From contig JACDQD010000005.1 of NCBI GenBank assembly GCA_019843655.1, positions 7,219,575 through 7,283,574 of the forward strand: a DNA stretch of 64,000 nt, in the 5' to 3' direction. The notes below the pieces were generated by a model. That model saw only the letters and a program-made list of their open reading frames with translations, ran no database searches and was not told the origin of the DNA. Position numbers and translations under genes: made by a program. This document shows, piece by piece, positions 52,031-64,000 of the stretch; position 1 is the stretch's first letter; every line of letters starts with the position of its first letter. This DNA comes from Lethocerus indicus. Lineage: Eukaryota > Arthropoda > Insecta > Hemiptera > Belostomatidae.

Positions 52031-55000
52031 ATCATTGGTACATAACATTACATACACTTCTGAAAAAATAAATTATGACGAGTGATTTTTTTTTTATTAT
52101 TCCCTATTTCTCCACAAGAGTGGGTGATTTCCCACCACATTTTTGGCATCACTCCAATATGTAATGGGAATTGGTGATAAGGAGCGATTGATTGAATCCG
52201 GAATAGCTCAAATCGTAAAAGCAGCCCCCACGCTGAGGTTGACCAGATGTTAGACCATTTGAAAATTTCATCTTATTAAAAGAAAGTCAATTTTTTCAGT
52301 CGACCTCCTATACATAATGATTTCAACTAGGATATATTGCGTCGTAAACACAATACTTTGACCCGATGGCTTCATTTGGAACAAGCCCAGTACCGGCTAC
52401 TCGCCTGTAATTTTGATCAGTTTAAGGTATTGCATCTTTTCGATGGGGGCTACAAAAGCCTGTAGGTACTTCAGACATTTATTTAATTAAAACATGGACA
52501 CACTTTGCAACCTAAGTTTTGTAATTATAATAAAAGCGAGCTGTAAATATAATCACGAGCATGTTCTAAAATATTAAAAAAGATATTATACAATTTCGCG
52601 AGTCGGTTTACGCCCGGTGAAATATTGAATATTTCAATATCCAAATGTGACTTCGGGACAGATGTTAAGGGCGAGGACGTGGTCCCCCGCCGGTGTAATC
52701 TCAACATGTCTGGGCTTTGTCATACTCAACCCCATAATCCTCTTAGCTCACCACACCAGACCCTGCTCGACACTTCTGCCCTACAGATTTTTCAAGCCGC
52801 TCCAAAATTCACCTCTAAGTACTGCTCGTCAAAAACCCAGGTACAGACGAATCGATGTTAACATATTTCATCTCCTTTAACTATCAATTGAAATAGTTAA
52901 ATAGTACTTGAAGAAATAGTAAACAGTAAAAACATTATAGTTTTGTAATATTGTCTTAAGTTTTAAATATTAAGTGTTCAACAAAAAACCCCTTATCCGC
53001 AAGGTTTAATGAAACACAGGAAAACAGGGAAATAAGTCACTATTAATTTCAATAATATTCTCATATTTTTAACTGATGGTTTACGATTGTCCCAGTTGAA
53101 TGTTTAGCACAATTTATGAACAGTACAGCCGGTTCATTTTAATTCAGTTAATTTCTAAACAATTAAACGGTACGAGTGTGCAGAACGGGCCAGGAGTAAT
53201 GCGTGTCCGGAGCACAGGGACAGCATTCTTCGTTGTAAAAACCAGCTCGGAGAAATCGAGGCAACCACCGAACGGATGGACGTAAAAACCGGTCGAGTTT
53301 TTTATTGGGCGGATCCAACTTGAAGCAATACGGTCGAACGAAGTTTCCCCCATTCTGCGTAACATCGTAAAGGGAATTTGTTGTTATCGAAAAGAATTCG
53401 ATCCACCGCCGAAAGCAATTGAACTCGTTTCACTAAGGAGTATTTCTGTTTTCTGTTTTCATCTAAAGGAATAACTGTTCACATGCAGTTTGGAGTTATG
53501 AGGCCAACACTTCTCAATATTAGGGTCGAGACGCCTTCAAATTATGGACATCCCTTGGCACCTTTATACAGCCGCATCCATTGTTTGGAAAGTGATCGTC
53601 GTTCCCGCGATGCCTGTGCTCTGATGGCCCAAAATTAAAAATTGATTTGACGAAAAATTAAATCGAAAAATTTCTAAGGAAGTGTGACTCATGAAAAATA
53701 CCGGCGGATGCGATTCTGGTGAACAAGAAAGGGTCAATAAAGAAACTAGAAGTTGGCGCCCCTGCAAAACTTCTCCTGTTCAAAATAGAATGTGGATTCC
53801 GTTCGAAATAAACCACATAATATGGAGTGCATTCTTTGTTTCTTTTTTAGTGCACAATACATCCCACTATTGTAACGTACAAACTCAATGCTAATATTGA
53901 AATAGATGACGACTTTACTTCGAGGTTTCAACATTATATTTAGAGACAGTCTAAAAATATAATGAATTTCAGGCACAATCCTCCGAGCAACTGAGGAACT
54001 GAGCCTTCCTGAAAGGGGCGACAATGTCAGGAAAAATATTCCTAATGTCCACCTTTAATAAACTGAAATAATATCACAGAAAAAACGCTGCAGCGTGGGG
54101 CACTGATTTGTACTAATTTTATTCAATTCTTATGAGTCAAAATTAAACGCAAGCAACAGTACTGGCAAAAACAACACAGAATTTTAATTCTCCGTTTGGT
54201 TTAAAATATCATTTCTCATTGTGATATATAATGGAAATGATCCTGCCACTTAAATATAAGAAATGACTTTATTCCTTATAACATGAATGTTCCTGTGGGG
54301 GAACAATTCGACAAACGAGATGAAATTAATTTCAGTTTATTGGTGAACGGCTCAGAGGATCATTCCCCATTCATTCGGTTGGAGAGAACAATTTTTCACG
54401 GTCTCTGTTTTTCAATTTAGTAATTCAATGAAAAATTTCCTATCCGCCACCACGACTTGAACCATGATCGAGGCGTTTACGCCAATGACCACTAAATATT
54501 TATGCCGGATCCGGAATACTGGCGATTTTCGAAATTCCCCTCCTATTACTACCGACGGGGGACCGGATGATTCAATTACTAACTAGAATCGAACGAGAGT
54601 GGAGGCCGTAAAAACCAGTATACTCATTAGAATTCCAACTCTTCGGGGGGGATTTCGCTCCGCCGAACCGGGTAGAACACAAAGGGGAACGGGAAATTAG
54701 CCGAGTCCAAATCCGAAAGTCTCATAAAAGGACGAGAGTCGTCTTTAATGAAAGGTGACAGGATTATCAAGCCCTCATGAAAGGGAGGAGTGGTGCCGCC
54801 CATCCGATTTAAGGAAAGCCAAAAATAGCCCCCGACAGAGAGATAAGTCCCACAGTCCCTTTGTTGTTCGGTACCGAGGGGGAAATACCGAATTAGGATG
54901 AGACTAAATCGGGTGAGTTTGGTTAGCTATATATAAATTGGTTTTAATAAAGGATCCATTCCGACATTACCCTGAGTTTATACATACATATTCTATACAT

Positions 55001-55080
55001 TATTATAATACTATAAATGTGATGAGATGTATAAAAATTAGAATAAGTAAGCAGCTGGACGTTTTGGTATTTAACTTATT
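52031..55080. other. Non-coding stretch, no recognised gene
   Basis: Frames of up to 92 codons without recognisable domains. A GC-richer patch lies at about 54,440-54,900. No structural repeat noted. Confidence 0.5.
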
Positions 55081-55082
55081 AC

Positions 55083-55140
55083 ATAAGTGGCAGAATACTA
55101 CTGATAATGGCGAGAAGGCCCAACCGGTTAGAGCCGACTG
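55083..55140 (+). mobile_element. Decayed dispersed repeat, further copy
   Basis: The plus strand reads AAGTGGCAGAATACTACTG, then ATAATGGCGAGAAGGCCC and AACCGGTTAGAGCC. It has the same block order as the copies at 24,856 (minus) and 47,767 (minus), and shares the ATGGCGAG core with the 47,320 copies. Confidence 0.5.
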
Positions 55141-57290
55141 GGAAACCGCACGGGTGTTATTCAGAACCATTATCCGCGGATAAGGCAATTTAAAATATAA
55201 AAAGGCAATTCATCGCCTCGATATTAAACGTATCGCGATAAAGTTGTCTAACGAAATACATAATCGGCCATCTGGGAGATAAAAACGTTAAAGAGCGTCG
55301 GAACAGAGTCGTTGGGGGAGGGGGGGGGGTTATGCACCGAGAGAATACGGTCGTCTGGGACAAAAATATATATATAGAAAGTTTTGGCGGCGTCCGTGGG
55401 GTTCTCCGCTGGGCAGGGGCACAGGCACAGGGCCACTGGCAGCTCACCAACCCAGCCACCAGCGCCACTGGCAACCGCCAGTAGGTAATTATATATTTAC
55501 GGTAGAGAGAGAAACAGAGGCCATTGCAAAATAATCCTTTTGTGAGCGAGCGCAAAAGCGAAAGTGCACACTTTCGATCGCTCACTTACAAGAGTGCCCG
55601 CGTATACGGGCGTCCGATAAAGCGTTTGCGGTAGGATTAAATAACTAGCCACTTTAGCCCCTTAGCTACATTTCCTAATAACGAGTTAATTATTCGGTGA
55701 GCTTAGTGTTCGTTGCCCCGTCCCGAGAACATCGGCCAAACGCCTATTCCCCTTAATAAAGAACGAAATAAAAATAAATTGAGAGAGAAATGCCAAATTA
55801 GAATAAATTCCGCGGTTGGCACTCAGCATTGAAGTATTTATACGTCTTGTTTCGAAACTTAGAAAAAAGAAAATTCAGGTAGCGAAAATTTAACTCAGAT
55901 AAACTGAATTCTAATACAAATTGGTTGAATTCTAATGCACTGGTTGACCAGTGCATTTCACGCGGCGATATTTTGAACATCTCAACTACGCTTGGCCACC
56001 AAGTTCTAACCACCAGCTCAATAATCAATTAATTAGAAATACGAATCGAAATATTCACAACCCAACTCGCTTTGTCATTCCTTCACTGGGTGCTTTTTCG
56101 ATAATCGATTCTCGGAAGCAAAGGATGCAAATACAAAACAATGACACCTACGGCGGTCATCAATTAATTTCTGCGTACATGTTCGGTAATGTCGCAAATA
56201 TATTAAAATTTTAAAGCCAATGAGGTATCGAGATTTCGAGCCGCAGACTGCGCAATTAAAATAGACAAATAAACCCCCTTTCGTTTGAGTCCCGAAAGTT
56301 TTATGGCACGTTACTTGGGCGTCGTCCAAAGACGGGATGACGAAGCTAATTTTAGCCAAAAATAGAAAAAGGTCGTAATTCAAAACAAACATTTTGAAGA
56401 GAACTAATCCAATTATAGTTATAGTGTATGGAAACAAAATAAGCCTTTATTCCAGTTAATGTTTTAACGGTCTACAAATTTACAAGAGTATAAATAATCT
56501 GAGGTTTGAAGTAAGACACATTGAACACGAATGAATTACCCATGATAAATTATGGGAGGTACAAGTGACATTGAACATAAGTTAAAGAAATTCAATTTTC
56601 AATTGTAAATTTTCAAGTGTAAAACATTTTCGACGACAACTAGGCAACCTCCTGCAACGTACACAACAATGTATCAAAAACAAAATTAAAATGTCTTGAT
56701 ACCCATTCCACAGTTCAAATAACGTGTGAGCATCAACGTATTGCTCAAAAACAGAAACACTTGCCAAGGATACGGCTCGCGAGCACAAAACATTAACGCG
56801 ACAGATAAATACAACCTTCACCGAATGTCTTCAGTATTGTCTCCATCCCCACTTGTTCAAAATCTTTACTTAGTCCATCTAAAAATGTGTTACCTCATTC
56901 TGAGAGACTATTGTCGGAATCGCCAATTAATAATGGCTCAAACGTCATTTACATTTAACAGTCGGTCATAGGTCAGCAAAATGTCATGAACCTATTATTT
57001 TTATTTATTAAACGTGATTATTATTTTGTTTATCCGACGCTCCGACGCTTCGTTCATCAGCGTCCGCTATCTATTCGCCTCTATATAGATCCGCAACCGA
57101 TATGCCTACGAACATTACATTACTTGCAGCAGCGGGAATCCATCTATATAGGTATAGACCGCTATCGAAGAGAGACCTAGAAAAATGAACCGGAGACATC
57201 TCGGTCTATAGCTCGGTCGCTCAGAATAGATTGCGAATGCGACTGGAACTAGGGCATTTCCAACGCTGGGACAGAAAGAAAGAGTATTAG
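55141..57290. other. Non-coding stretch with small repeats
   Basis: A G10-type run occurs near 55,320-55,329. GCCACTGGCA is present twice, at 55,432-55,441 and 55,464-55,473. An imperfect hairpin at 55,542-55,584 pairs GTGAGCGA and CGAAAGTG with TCGCTCAC and CACTTTCG. Frames of up to 131 codons have no recognisable domain. Confidence 0.5.
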
Positions 57291-57571
57291 AGTGTGAACT
57301 GTGAAACACGGGGGACGGTTCCCTTTCCTCAAAACGGGCCCCGACCTGAAATAACAGGACTTTCATTCCGAATTATACCCCATTCCTCATCCCTTCAACC
57401 TCCACGCGTAGCCGTCAACAATGAGACCGCACTACACGACCCCATCGCCTTCCTAACATTTTACCACTCCTGCAGCCGACAGTAAATCTTTGCTTGTACA
57501 TCGGAATTTCATTAATTCAAATAAAGACATCCTACAGATCAGGGTAATTATTTGAAGGCCCGCATCGCTGA

Positions 57572-58132
57572 ATGCTAATTTTTAAAACGCAACCATTTAG
57601 ACTCTTTTTCGGACCGCAAAAACTGGGCAGAAAGCGGAACAAGAAAAATACTTCCATTTTGCACGGGAACACCCGAGGGAGAAAACAAAACTGGACAGAC
57701 GGGCGCAGAAGGATTGGAGAAAAAGGGCCCGCCGAACAGAGGTACGGGTCACCACCCCGTTTTTTGTTGCAGCTAGGAAATGGAAAGGGAAACGGAGTTT
57801 ACCCCCTTCTAACAAGTTTTCAGGGGCTCGACAGGAGACATCAGTCCCGACAAATGACGCTTAGCCCATTTCTGGAACCGACTCAAAGGCAACCGCAGCC
57901 GGCTAGTGTGCGGGACTCTTTGTTTACTCGTTGTCCCCCCCCTCCCCCGAAGACGGAAACAAAAAATCATTGTCTTCGGGGGTCGACGACCCGCCATACG
58001 GAGGCTAACCGACGACCGAGTATCGCTCTGGTTTTTTACCAAGGTAAGTCAACGTTTTGCACTATTAAGGGTCACGCGGGGGCCACACTCGGCTATTTCG
58101 TCCAGTACTTTGTGTCTTATGCCTATGGCTAA
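57572..58132 (+). other. Longest open frame (186 codons), unrecognised
   Basis: This is the longest ATG-to-stop frame in the window, in a locally GC-richer block (57,290-58,250) where stop codons are rarer. The predicted protein is rich in K, R, P, Q and T, has a CPPPPPK run near residue 125, and shows no signal peptide, membrane segment or recognisable domain. Open frames overlap it on both strands, typical of compositional artefacts. A consensus donor AAG|GTAAGT lies inside it at 58,043/58,044, so the 5' part could be an exon. I treat it as probably non-coding. Confidence 0.15.
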
Positions 58133-58249
58133 TGTACTTCTTCTAGCTAATTGCTACATCGACCGGAAGGGGAGGGGGGAATTCCGCCGTCTGTTGGTGC
58201 AGGCTTATGATCTTACGTCACCCCTGGATTAGGTGTTGACTACAGATTC

Positions 58250-61200
58250 CGAGTACTTTCATCGGGATAACCCGAGGATCAGGATCGTGAAATTGTGGGC
58301 GAAGTGACAGCATTTTTTTAGTTCTCAATTATTGGCGGTATTCGTGAATGATTTACTTTCAATACTGCCTCGCGACTGGTGCTTTAACCTTAACTTATGA
58401 ACTAATTTGCACTTCTTCGTAGTGGTTTCATTCTTCGTTAATCTTCGTAAGCACCCTATCACTGTCCCGCGTGGCAGTATCGCGTGGCTGATATCTAATA
58501 GCCAATGTGCCTCGGCATCGATCCTCCTAGCGTTGATTGAAGCTGACGACAAGAACCGTCGCCACCGTTGATCAATATAAAATAAAAACGGCCGTTGCGA
58601 GCAAATAACTGCCTGCCAACAATCGAGATAGCGATTAATTGACTCGAACTGAGCCGATATATAATACAGAGAACCAGTACTCTAGGCACACCATTTGGAA
58701 CTGACGCCTACAAAAAAATCAGTGAAACAATAATTGTCCAGGGGGGCGAATAAAACATAATAAAAGATCCCTGGGAAATTGGAAAAGTTATTAAGGAAGT
58801 TGGTATAAAATACAAGTCGAGGTAGAACTGTCAACCAATCGCATCTCTCGAATGAATAAAACCGGAGAGGGGACGAATTAAAAACCCATTCCCCGACAGA
58901 CCAACCTTCCAACAATCACGAAACGATTTCCTCTACACTCTCTCCGAAATACCTTTCTTTTTGCTCTGGAAAGGTTATTGGAGGAGATACTGGGATAAAT
59001 CCCAAAATTTCAGGGAACGTATTCGTTTTTTACTCGAAATAGTACAGAGCACAATAAAAAAATATACATCAACAATGATTGTTTAAACGTTAATTTACAA
59101 GGATAATTTCAGTTCTAAATGGTCTTTGGGCCGGCCTTCTATTAAGCCGTCGCATTCAATTAACTGGCCCAGAGCTGTGGCTTGACGCCCGCACAGATTA
59201 ATTCTCCAAACTTTATCCAGGCCATAATTCAAAACGAGATCCTATAAACTAAGCGCATACATACTTGGAAAGCACCCATAACACACAAAAACAACGGTAA
59301 TGCTCGGATATTATGTTTAAATTAAACAATTAGTGTTTGTTTTTTAGAAAATAATTATTTAAACAAATTGATTTCATTTTCAGTAGGGGAAAAGGCCGGG
59401 CAGGAAATCATTAGGAGAAGTTCACACCGGAACAAAATTAACCACCCACATAAAGATCAGAAAGTGCAAGGCGAAGCTAAAACAGAAGCTTCTCTGGAAA
59501 ATAAGCTGGCTTAGGTAAACAGTTAAGTTGTCCATTAGTGTAATTACTGCGAAATTACTTTTCAATCTTCTAAAATGTTCTCACAACCTTTTACCGATGA
59601 TTATTTATGCATTCGGATACACCCTACTGTTCTTTCAATTTAATTTCTTTCCTAATCTTTTAGATGTAATCAATAATCACTGTGATAATAATTGGAACTG
59701 AAAGGTAATAACATAGGGTTCAGGACATCGATTCGACTTCCTGAGTTATAACATAATGCAGTTTTACAATACTAATACACTGTATTTAAGAAAAGCATTA
59801 CCGATTGAATAAATAATCATCAGCCTTCGAATAGTGTGTTCTTTTTTCGAATCTCGTAGTGCGATCAAAGGTCACAAAAAATATATCCGTGTCAATGAGC
59901 GGGTTAAGTCGCCATAGCCTAATAGCCAAGGGAATAATTACAAAAATAAATTTACGGCGGTATATATCCTCGAAAATTCACATTGCCCACAACTTATCGA
60001 GCATTTAACGCTTTGAAGTCCATCGTCAACGCTATTGGGACATCCATAATATGAAACGCAACTCCACTAGCGCCGCTCAGGCTGTGTTCGACTTACCATA
60101 TGTTTGTCATATCAAAGGGCTTTGAGCGTGACATTAGCAGTGCATATTAGTACCCACAGAATCTGAATCGAAATGTGTGGATTGGGTAATTTTCATTTAT
60201 CAGTATTTTTAATTTAGTGTACGGACCACGTCACGGTCCATTCGGTGGACGTCCACACGTGCTGTAAATTCGTACAGTCTATATAAAATACTATAAAAAC
60301 CTCATTCGTAAATTTTTGTAAATTTTCTGTTCCAACGTCGACTGCAGATCGAATTGAAAACTGCACACTATGTACGAAGTAGCAAAAATTACGAAGGTGC
60401 AAAATAAGTTAATCCGAATTATCCTTCACCTACATTATGTTTCCTTAAACGTGAATATTTAAAAATAAGATGGTAAACCGAAAATTATGAAAGAATTGAC
60501 GTTTTACTGTAAAACCTTTTGCAGTATTGAACTACATAAATTACAAATTAATAATATTCAAATTATAACAAAGACTACGTGAGTAACCGAATATTAAGAG
60601 GAGGATAAAGTTTCTGTTTACAGTGATTTTAAACTTCGACCCATATAGCACAAATGAATAAACATTCAAATTACATACAAATGCAAATAGTTCAATTCAA
60701 TTAATTCCAATGCAAAAACTGTCCGAACTAACTCCATTATATGACCGGCAATCAGAAAATATTTTCCTGTTTACATTCGGGAAATCCCTCCACCGGGGAA
60801 TATAATCCATCTGATATATCGATCCGGTAACAGAGTTTCCAGTTTGAGACGAGATAAATAAATTATGAAGATGGTTTCGTTCGATAACACACTAGGAAGT
60901 CTTGGCAACAGTTTGGAGATTCAGTCCCGAAGAGACGATCATTGTAAAACGGAGATGTTTTCTATAATACATGTCTTGACCCGAAACAGTCGTTTTTTTT
61001 AAATAGCAATTTTATTCTGAATGTGTAAACGTCATCTACTTCCCGACTGTATATATTAACAGGCATGTATAATTATTATTATTTCAAATTTGTAACTGAA
61101 AAAAAATTCAGTACAGCACCGATATCGGAACCGCCGCTCAAACCGGGGCCCAATTACCAGCGACTGAATTCCCCTTCAATTACTTCTTTTTCACCAACCT

Positions 61201-64000
61201 GCTCTCATTATGTATGGACATTTCGCCGCTAATATTGAGAGCGCTTGCCTTTGCTCCGGCATGACCGGTTTGAACGGGAATACAATTCTCCAGCGGCGGA
61301 CAAAATATTCCTTCAATTGTAAATTGGAATTCATCACGACAGTATATTCATTGGGATAATTATCATATGTTAAAGGCTGAGTAATCTAATTGGTCAGGAG
61401 CCAAATCGAATATGACTAATTCAATTAAAAGAGAGCCTAGGCCTAGTGAGAGTGCACATGTTATTTATGTGGGATGACTGGGTTATCTCCTTTCCCGTTT
61501 AGGCGGCTATTCTAGAAAGCATGTTTGAGTGGGTCCTAACATGGAGGACGGAACATAAGATTTTGATCGTCAAACGTTTGGTCCGTGCCCAAATCGCCGC
61601 CCGTCGGTCGGATCGATTAAGAACTGCCGAGTGAAACTGTTGTCCGGGGGGGGGGCAATAAAAAGGCTCCATAAAATGTCCAGGGCTTGTTATAACAGTC
61701 GAAAATAACAGCGACAGCACCCACCGGGACAGAAATAACGCCAGTCGCCGCCCCCGGCCGTTTAAAAACCCTCGCTCTATAAAGGGGCCGTATCATCCGA
61801 TGATTTCACCGGCGCCAATTGCTCATCGGCAAACCGCTTATTAGTCTACACGATTTATGCGATGCAAGCCCCACATTCCCCACTGCAAGGCGCGAGATAT
61901 GCATTACAAATGATTCGAAGTACCACTATTGCAGTGAGTCCTAATAAGTATTCAGTTGCGATATATAACGCCGTGTCGTAATCGGGTCGGACATGATTTT
62001 AAGAGCATGAACACCGACTGTATCACTAGAGTGAAAACTACACAGGTTTATAAGCAATTACGACCTTTTCCCATTTACACAGTCATTCTTTAATCCCGAA
62101 TGATATAATGAACAGAGTGACTTATTGTACTCTCACTTCTTTATTGGTCTAATTTCTAAACCTTATTTGGGACAATCCTTTCCCAACTCCCTAGCAAATT
62201 ATTAAAACCTCAAGAGCCGAACTATTTTAAATTGGACTCAAAGGTGGAAGGTTCTAGAATGGATAGAAAGGGACCGAAGCCAGTCAATTACAGGGACGAA
62301 AGCTTTGTAGAACGCGAGTGTTCTTGAACTAAATAAAATGTTCACTTACTTTTCACGAATTACTTACCATTTATTTACTATTCTTATGCGATCATTCTAT
62401 TCGCATATAATAATGAACTAAACGATGTGCAAAACGATGTGTTTTGCTTTTACATCCTTATCTGGAATCATACCGGGCAACCGAAATTCGTACTAACCTG
62501 TCGATGGAATAATATGCACCTGGGAAAGAGATCTAGTCGTACATAGAGAATGCGCATTTTAAGGAAGGGTGTTATTAATAAAAACCGCGTATCCCCCATA
62601 CCTTCCATTCGAATCCGACTAATAAATTGCACTGAGGTTATTAGTTTCAATTCAGAACACAAACATTGATTCGGAGGAATTTATTAAGAAGAATTTTTTC
62701 ATTTATTTAAAATTTGTTTTGAAATTCCATGAGGATCAGTCTAAAAAGCTGACGGGGGGTAGAGTAGACGGCGGGCCAAAATACTGCATTATTTATGATG
62801 CAAGGTTTTGGACGGAATTAATTTAATTTCTAAGGAGGATTTTCGGACGATTTTTTCCGCCCGGGTGGTCCGAGTGCCTCGTAAATCTAGTCATTAACTA
62901 AGTGACCTCTGATTAAGGCAAGCCAACATCACAGGACTGACACAAACCCGCTAAGAGCCAAGGTGCAGGACGGGCGTAAAAAATATATTTCAACCTCCTT
63001 TTGATAAATCTGCCAAAACAAATTAAGAAAAACGGAAATGAATATTCCTAAAAACGGTTTCCCGTCGGTCGACCCTTAACTGCCGACAGACTAAGTAGAG
63101 CGCGGGCGCACCCCGCTAAAACGTCAACGGGGATAACGTCGATCTATAGCCTGGCTAATCGAAACGGAAACTTCTTACACACGGGAAATAAATAACCTGT
63201 TTTAATGGAAAACCTAAAAAAATACACGCTTATATTTAAGTTCCCTGGTTTTTTAAAAAACAGGTTCGCGATTTATAAGAGCGTTTTCTGTCTAAAATAT
63301 TTTTGGTATTAAACACCTCAAAAATAGCATTACATCCTTATTATATCCAAATAAATAAACATGGATGGATAAAATGAATTGATAACAAGTCTATGGCTTC
63401 TGCTTTTATTGTATCGTTGAATGACTATCGTTCTCATTCAGATCAATCAAATGTGGCTATAGTAAATTTCGATTTCACTATTGTTTTAGAGGCTTTGATA
63501 GTGTCGATACTAGTATTCATATTGATTGACTTATTTTCTGTATCTAGTTCGTAGTATCGTTAATAGTAAACTGAACTGGGTGGAAAAAACCATTTAAAAA
63601 AACTGGTATTTCTGATGACATTTAACATTTACTTTACATGTCGGTTATTATGGGGCCTCTTTTAGTGTCTCTAAGACTGAAATTAGTTCCTTTTTCTACT
63701 ATTTTTGTGTAAGGAAATACCCACTAATATCATTCCAAATCTATGGTCTGTTAGATGGAGCGAGTGCGGGCGGATTTTGTTTCAAAATATTAATGGTGCC
63801 AAATAACAGTGCATTAGTCCACCGAGTGATTTTTTTTCAAGACGAAAGGCAGATGATCCGGAAAATGTCAGATACCGAATCAACTCCGCCCGTCAAAGAG
63901 TCGAGGCCGAATTTCGTCCGACATGTAAATTTAGAATTAAAAGGAGAAAAAGACATGAAAAACAGTTCAAAGAGACTGACTCGAACCCGAGAGAATTCGG
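58250..64000. other. Non-coding stretch, no recognised gene
   Basis: AT-rich sequence with short unmotivated frames. A G10 run lies at 61,646-61,655. A GC-rich patch at 61,630-61,870 contains CTCTATAAAGGGG (TATAAA at 61,778-61,783), a fair TATA-box match with no initiator I can assign. The last bases (about 63,979-64,000) contain a TCGAACCC string that is not enough to call a tRNA. Confidence 0.5.

Noticed and set aside
54446..54510. Possible minus-strand tRNA around GTTCAAGTC
   Set aside because: The T stem does not pair and no acceptor stem or D arm can be drawn.
61774..61790. TATA-box promoter (CTATAAAGGGG)
   Set aside because: The box is good but no initiator, downstream element or transcript start can be supported. 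It is noted only in the region entry.
63975..64000. Possible tRNA 3' half at the window end (TCGAACCC on plus)
   Set aside because: The stem does not pair within the visible bases and the rest would lie outside the window.

Overview
The window looks like non-coding nuclear DNA of an animal, most likely an invertebrate. It is AT-rich, with many AATTAA-type strings, but CpG is not visibly depleted, which argues against a heavily methylated vertebrate genome. It holds long (TA)n tracts, dispersed decayed repeats, a recent tandem duplication, and splice-type signals with pyrimidine tracts. There are no bacterial features: no operons, no ribosome binding sites linked to long frames, no long coding regions. 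I could not identify the species. No open frame gives a protein I recognise, and the longest (186 codons) lies in a GC-rich patch and looks compositionally biased. I found no convincing protein-coding gene, rRNA, complete tRNA or known microRNA.

Layout. 1-10,240: AT-rich unique-looking sequence with small GC-richer patches (about 7,080-7,400 and 9,840-10,110) and a lone pol III B-box-like motif near 3,190. 10,254-12,700: a TA microsatellite, two short perfect hairpins and one strong plus-strand splice-acceptor-like site at 11,261. 12,717-26,134: mostly plain sequence bounded by two near-identical minus-strand acceptor/donor junctions. 24,850-55,140: scattered copies of a decayed repeat family with a GATGGCGAG...GAAACCGG core, including a 242-bp inverted pair at 47,152-47,393. 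34,400-37,600: two long TA tracts and a 394/398-bp tandem duplication. 41,657-41,692: a paired CRE-like site. 43,210-43,870: a strongly GC- and CpG-rich island. 48,850-48,937: a compound TA/GA microsatellite. 57,290-58,250: a GC-richer block with the longest open frame. The rest is AT-rich sequence in which I see nothing specific.

Best interpretation (inference): much of the window may lie inside one very long intron, or a gene desert, of a minus-strand gene. Four minus-strand sites (junctions at 12,761/12,762, 26,134/26,135, 44,144/44,145 and 52,006/52,007) join a pyrimidine tract and CAG directly to a donor-like GTRAG or GTAAAG. That is the architecture of recursive-splicing ratchet points known from long Drosophila introns. 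Two of them are followed 45 and 39 nt later by another donor-like site and would define small, similar, in-frame recursive-splice exons. This is the most interesting signal in the window, and RNA data would be needed to prove it.
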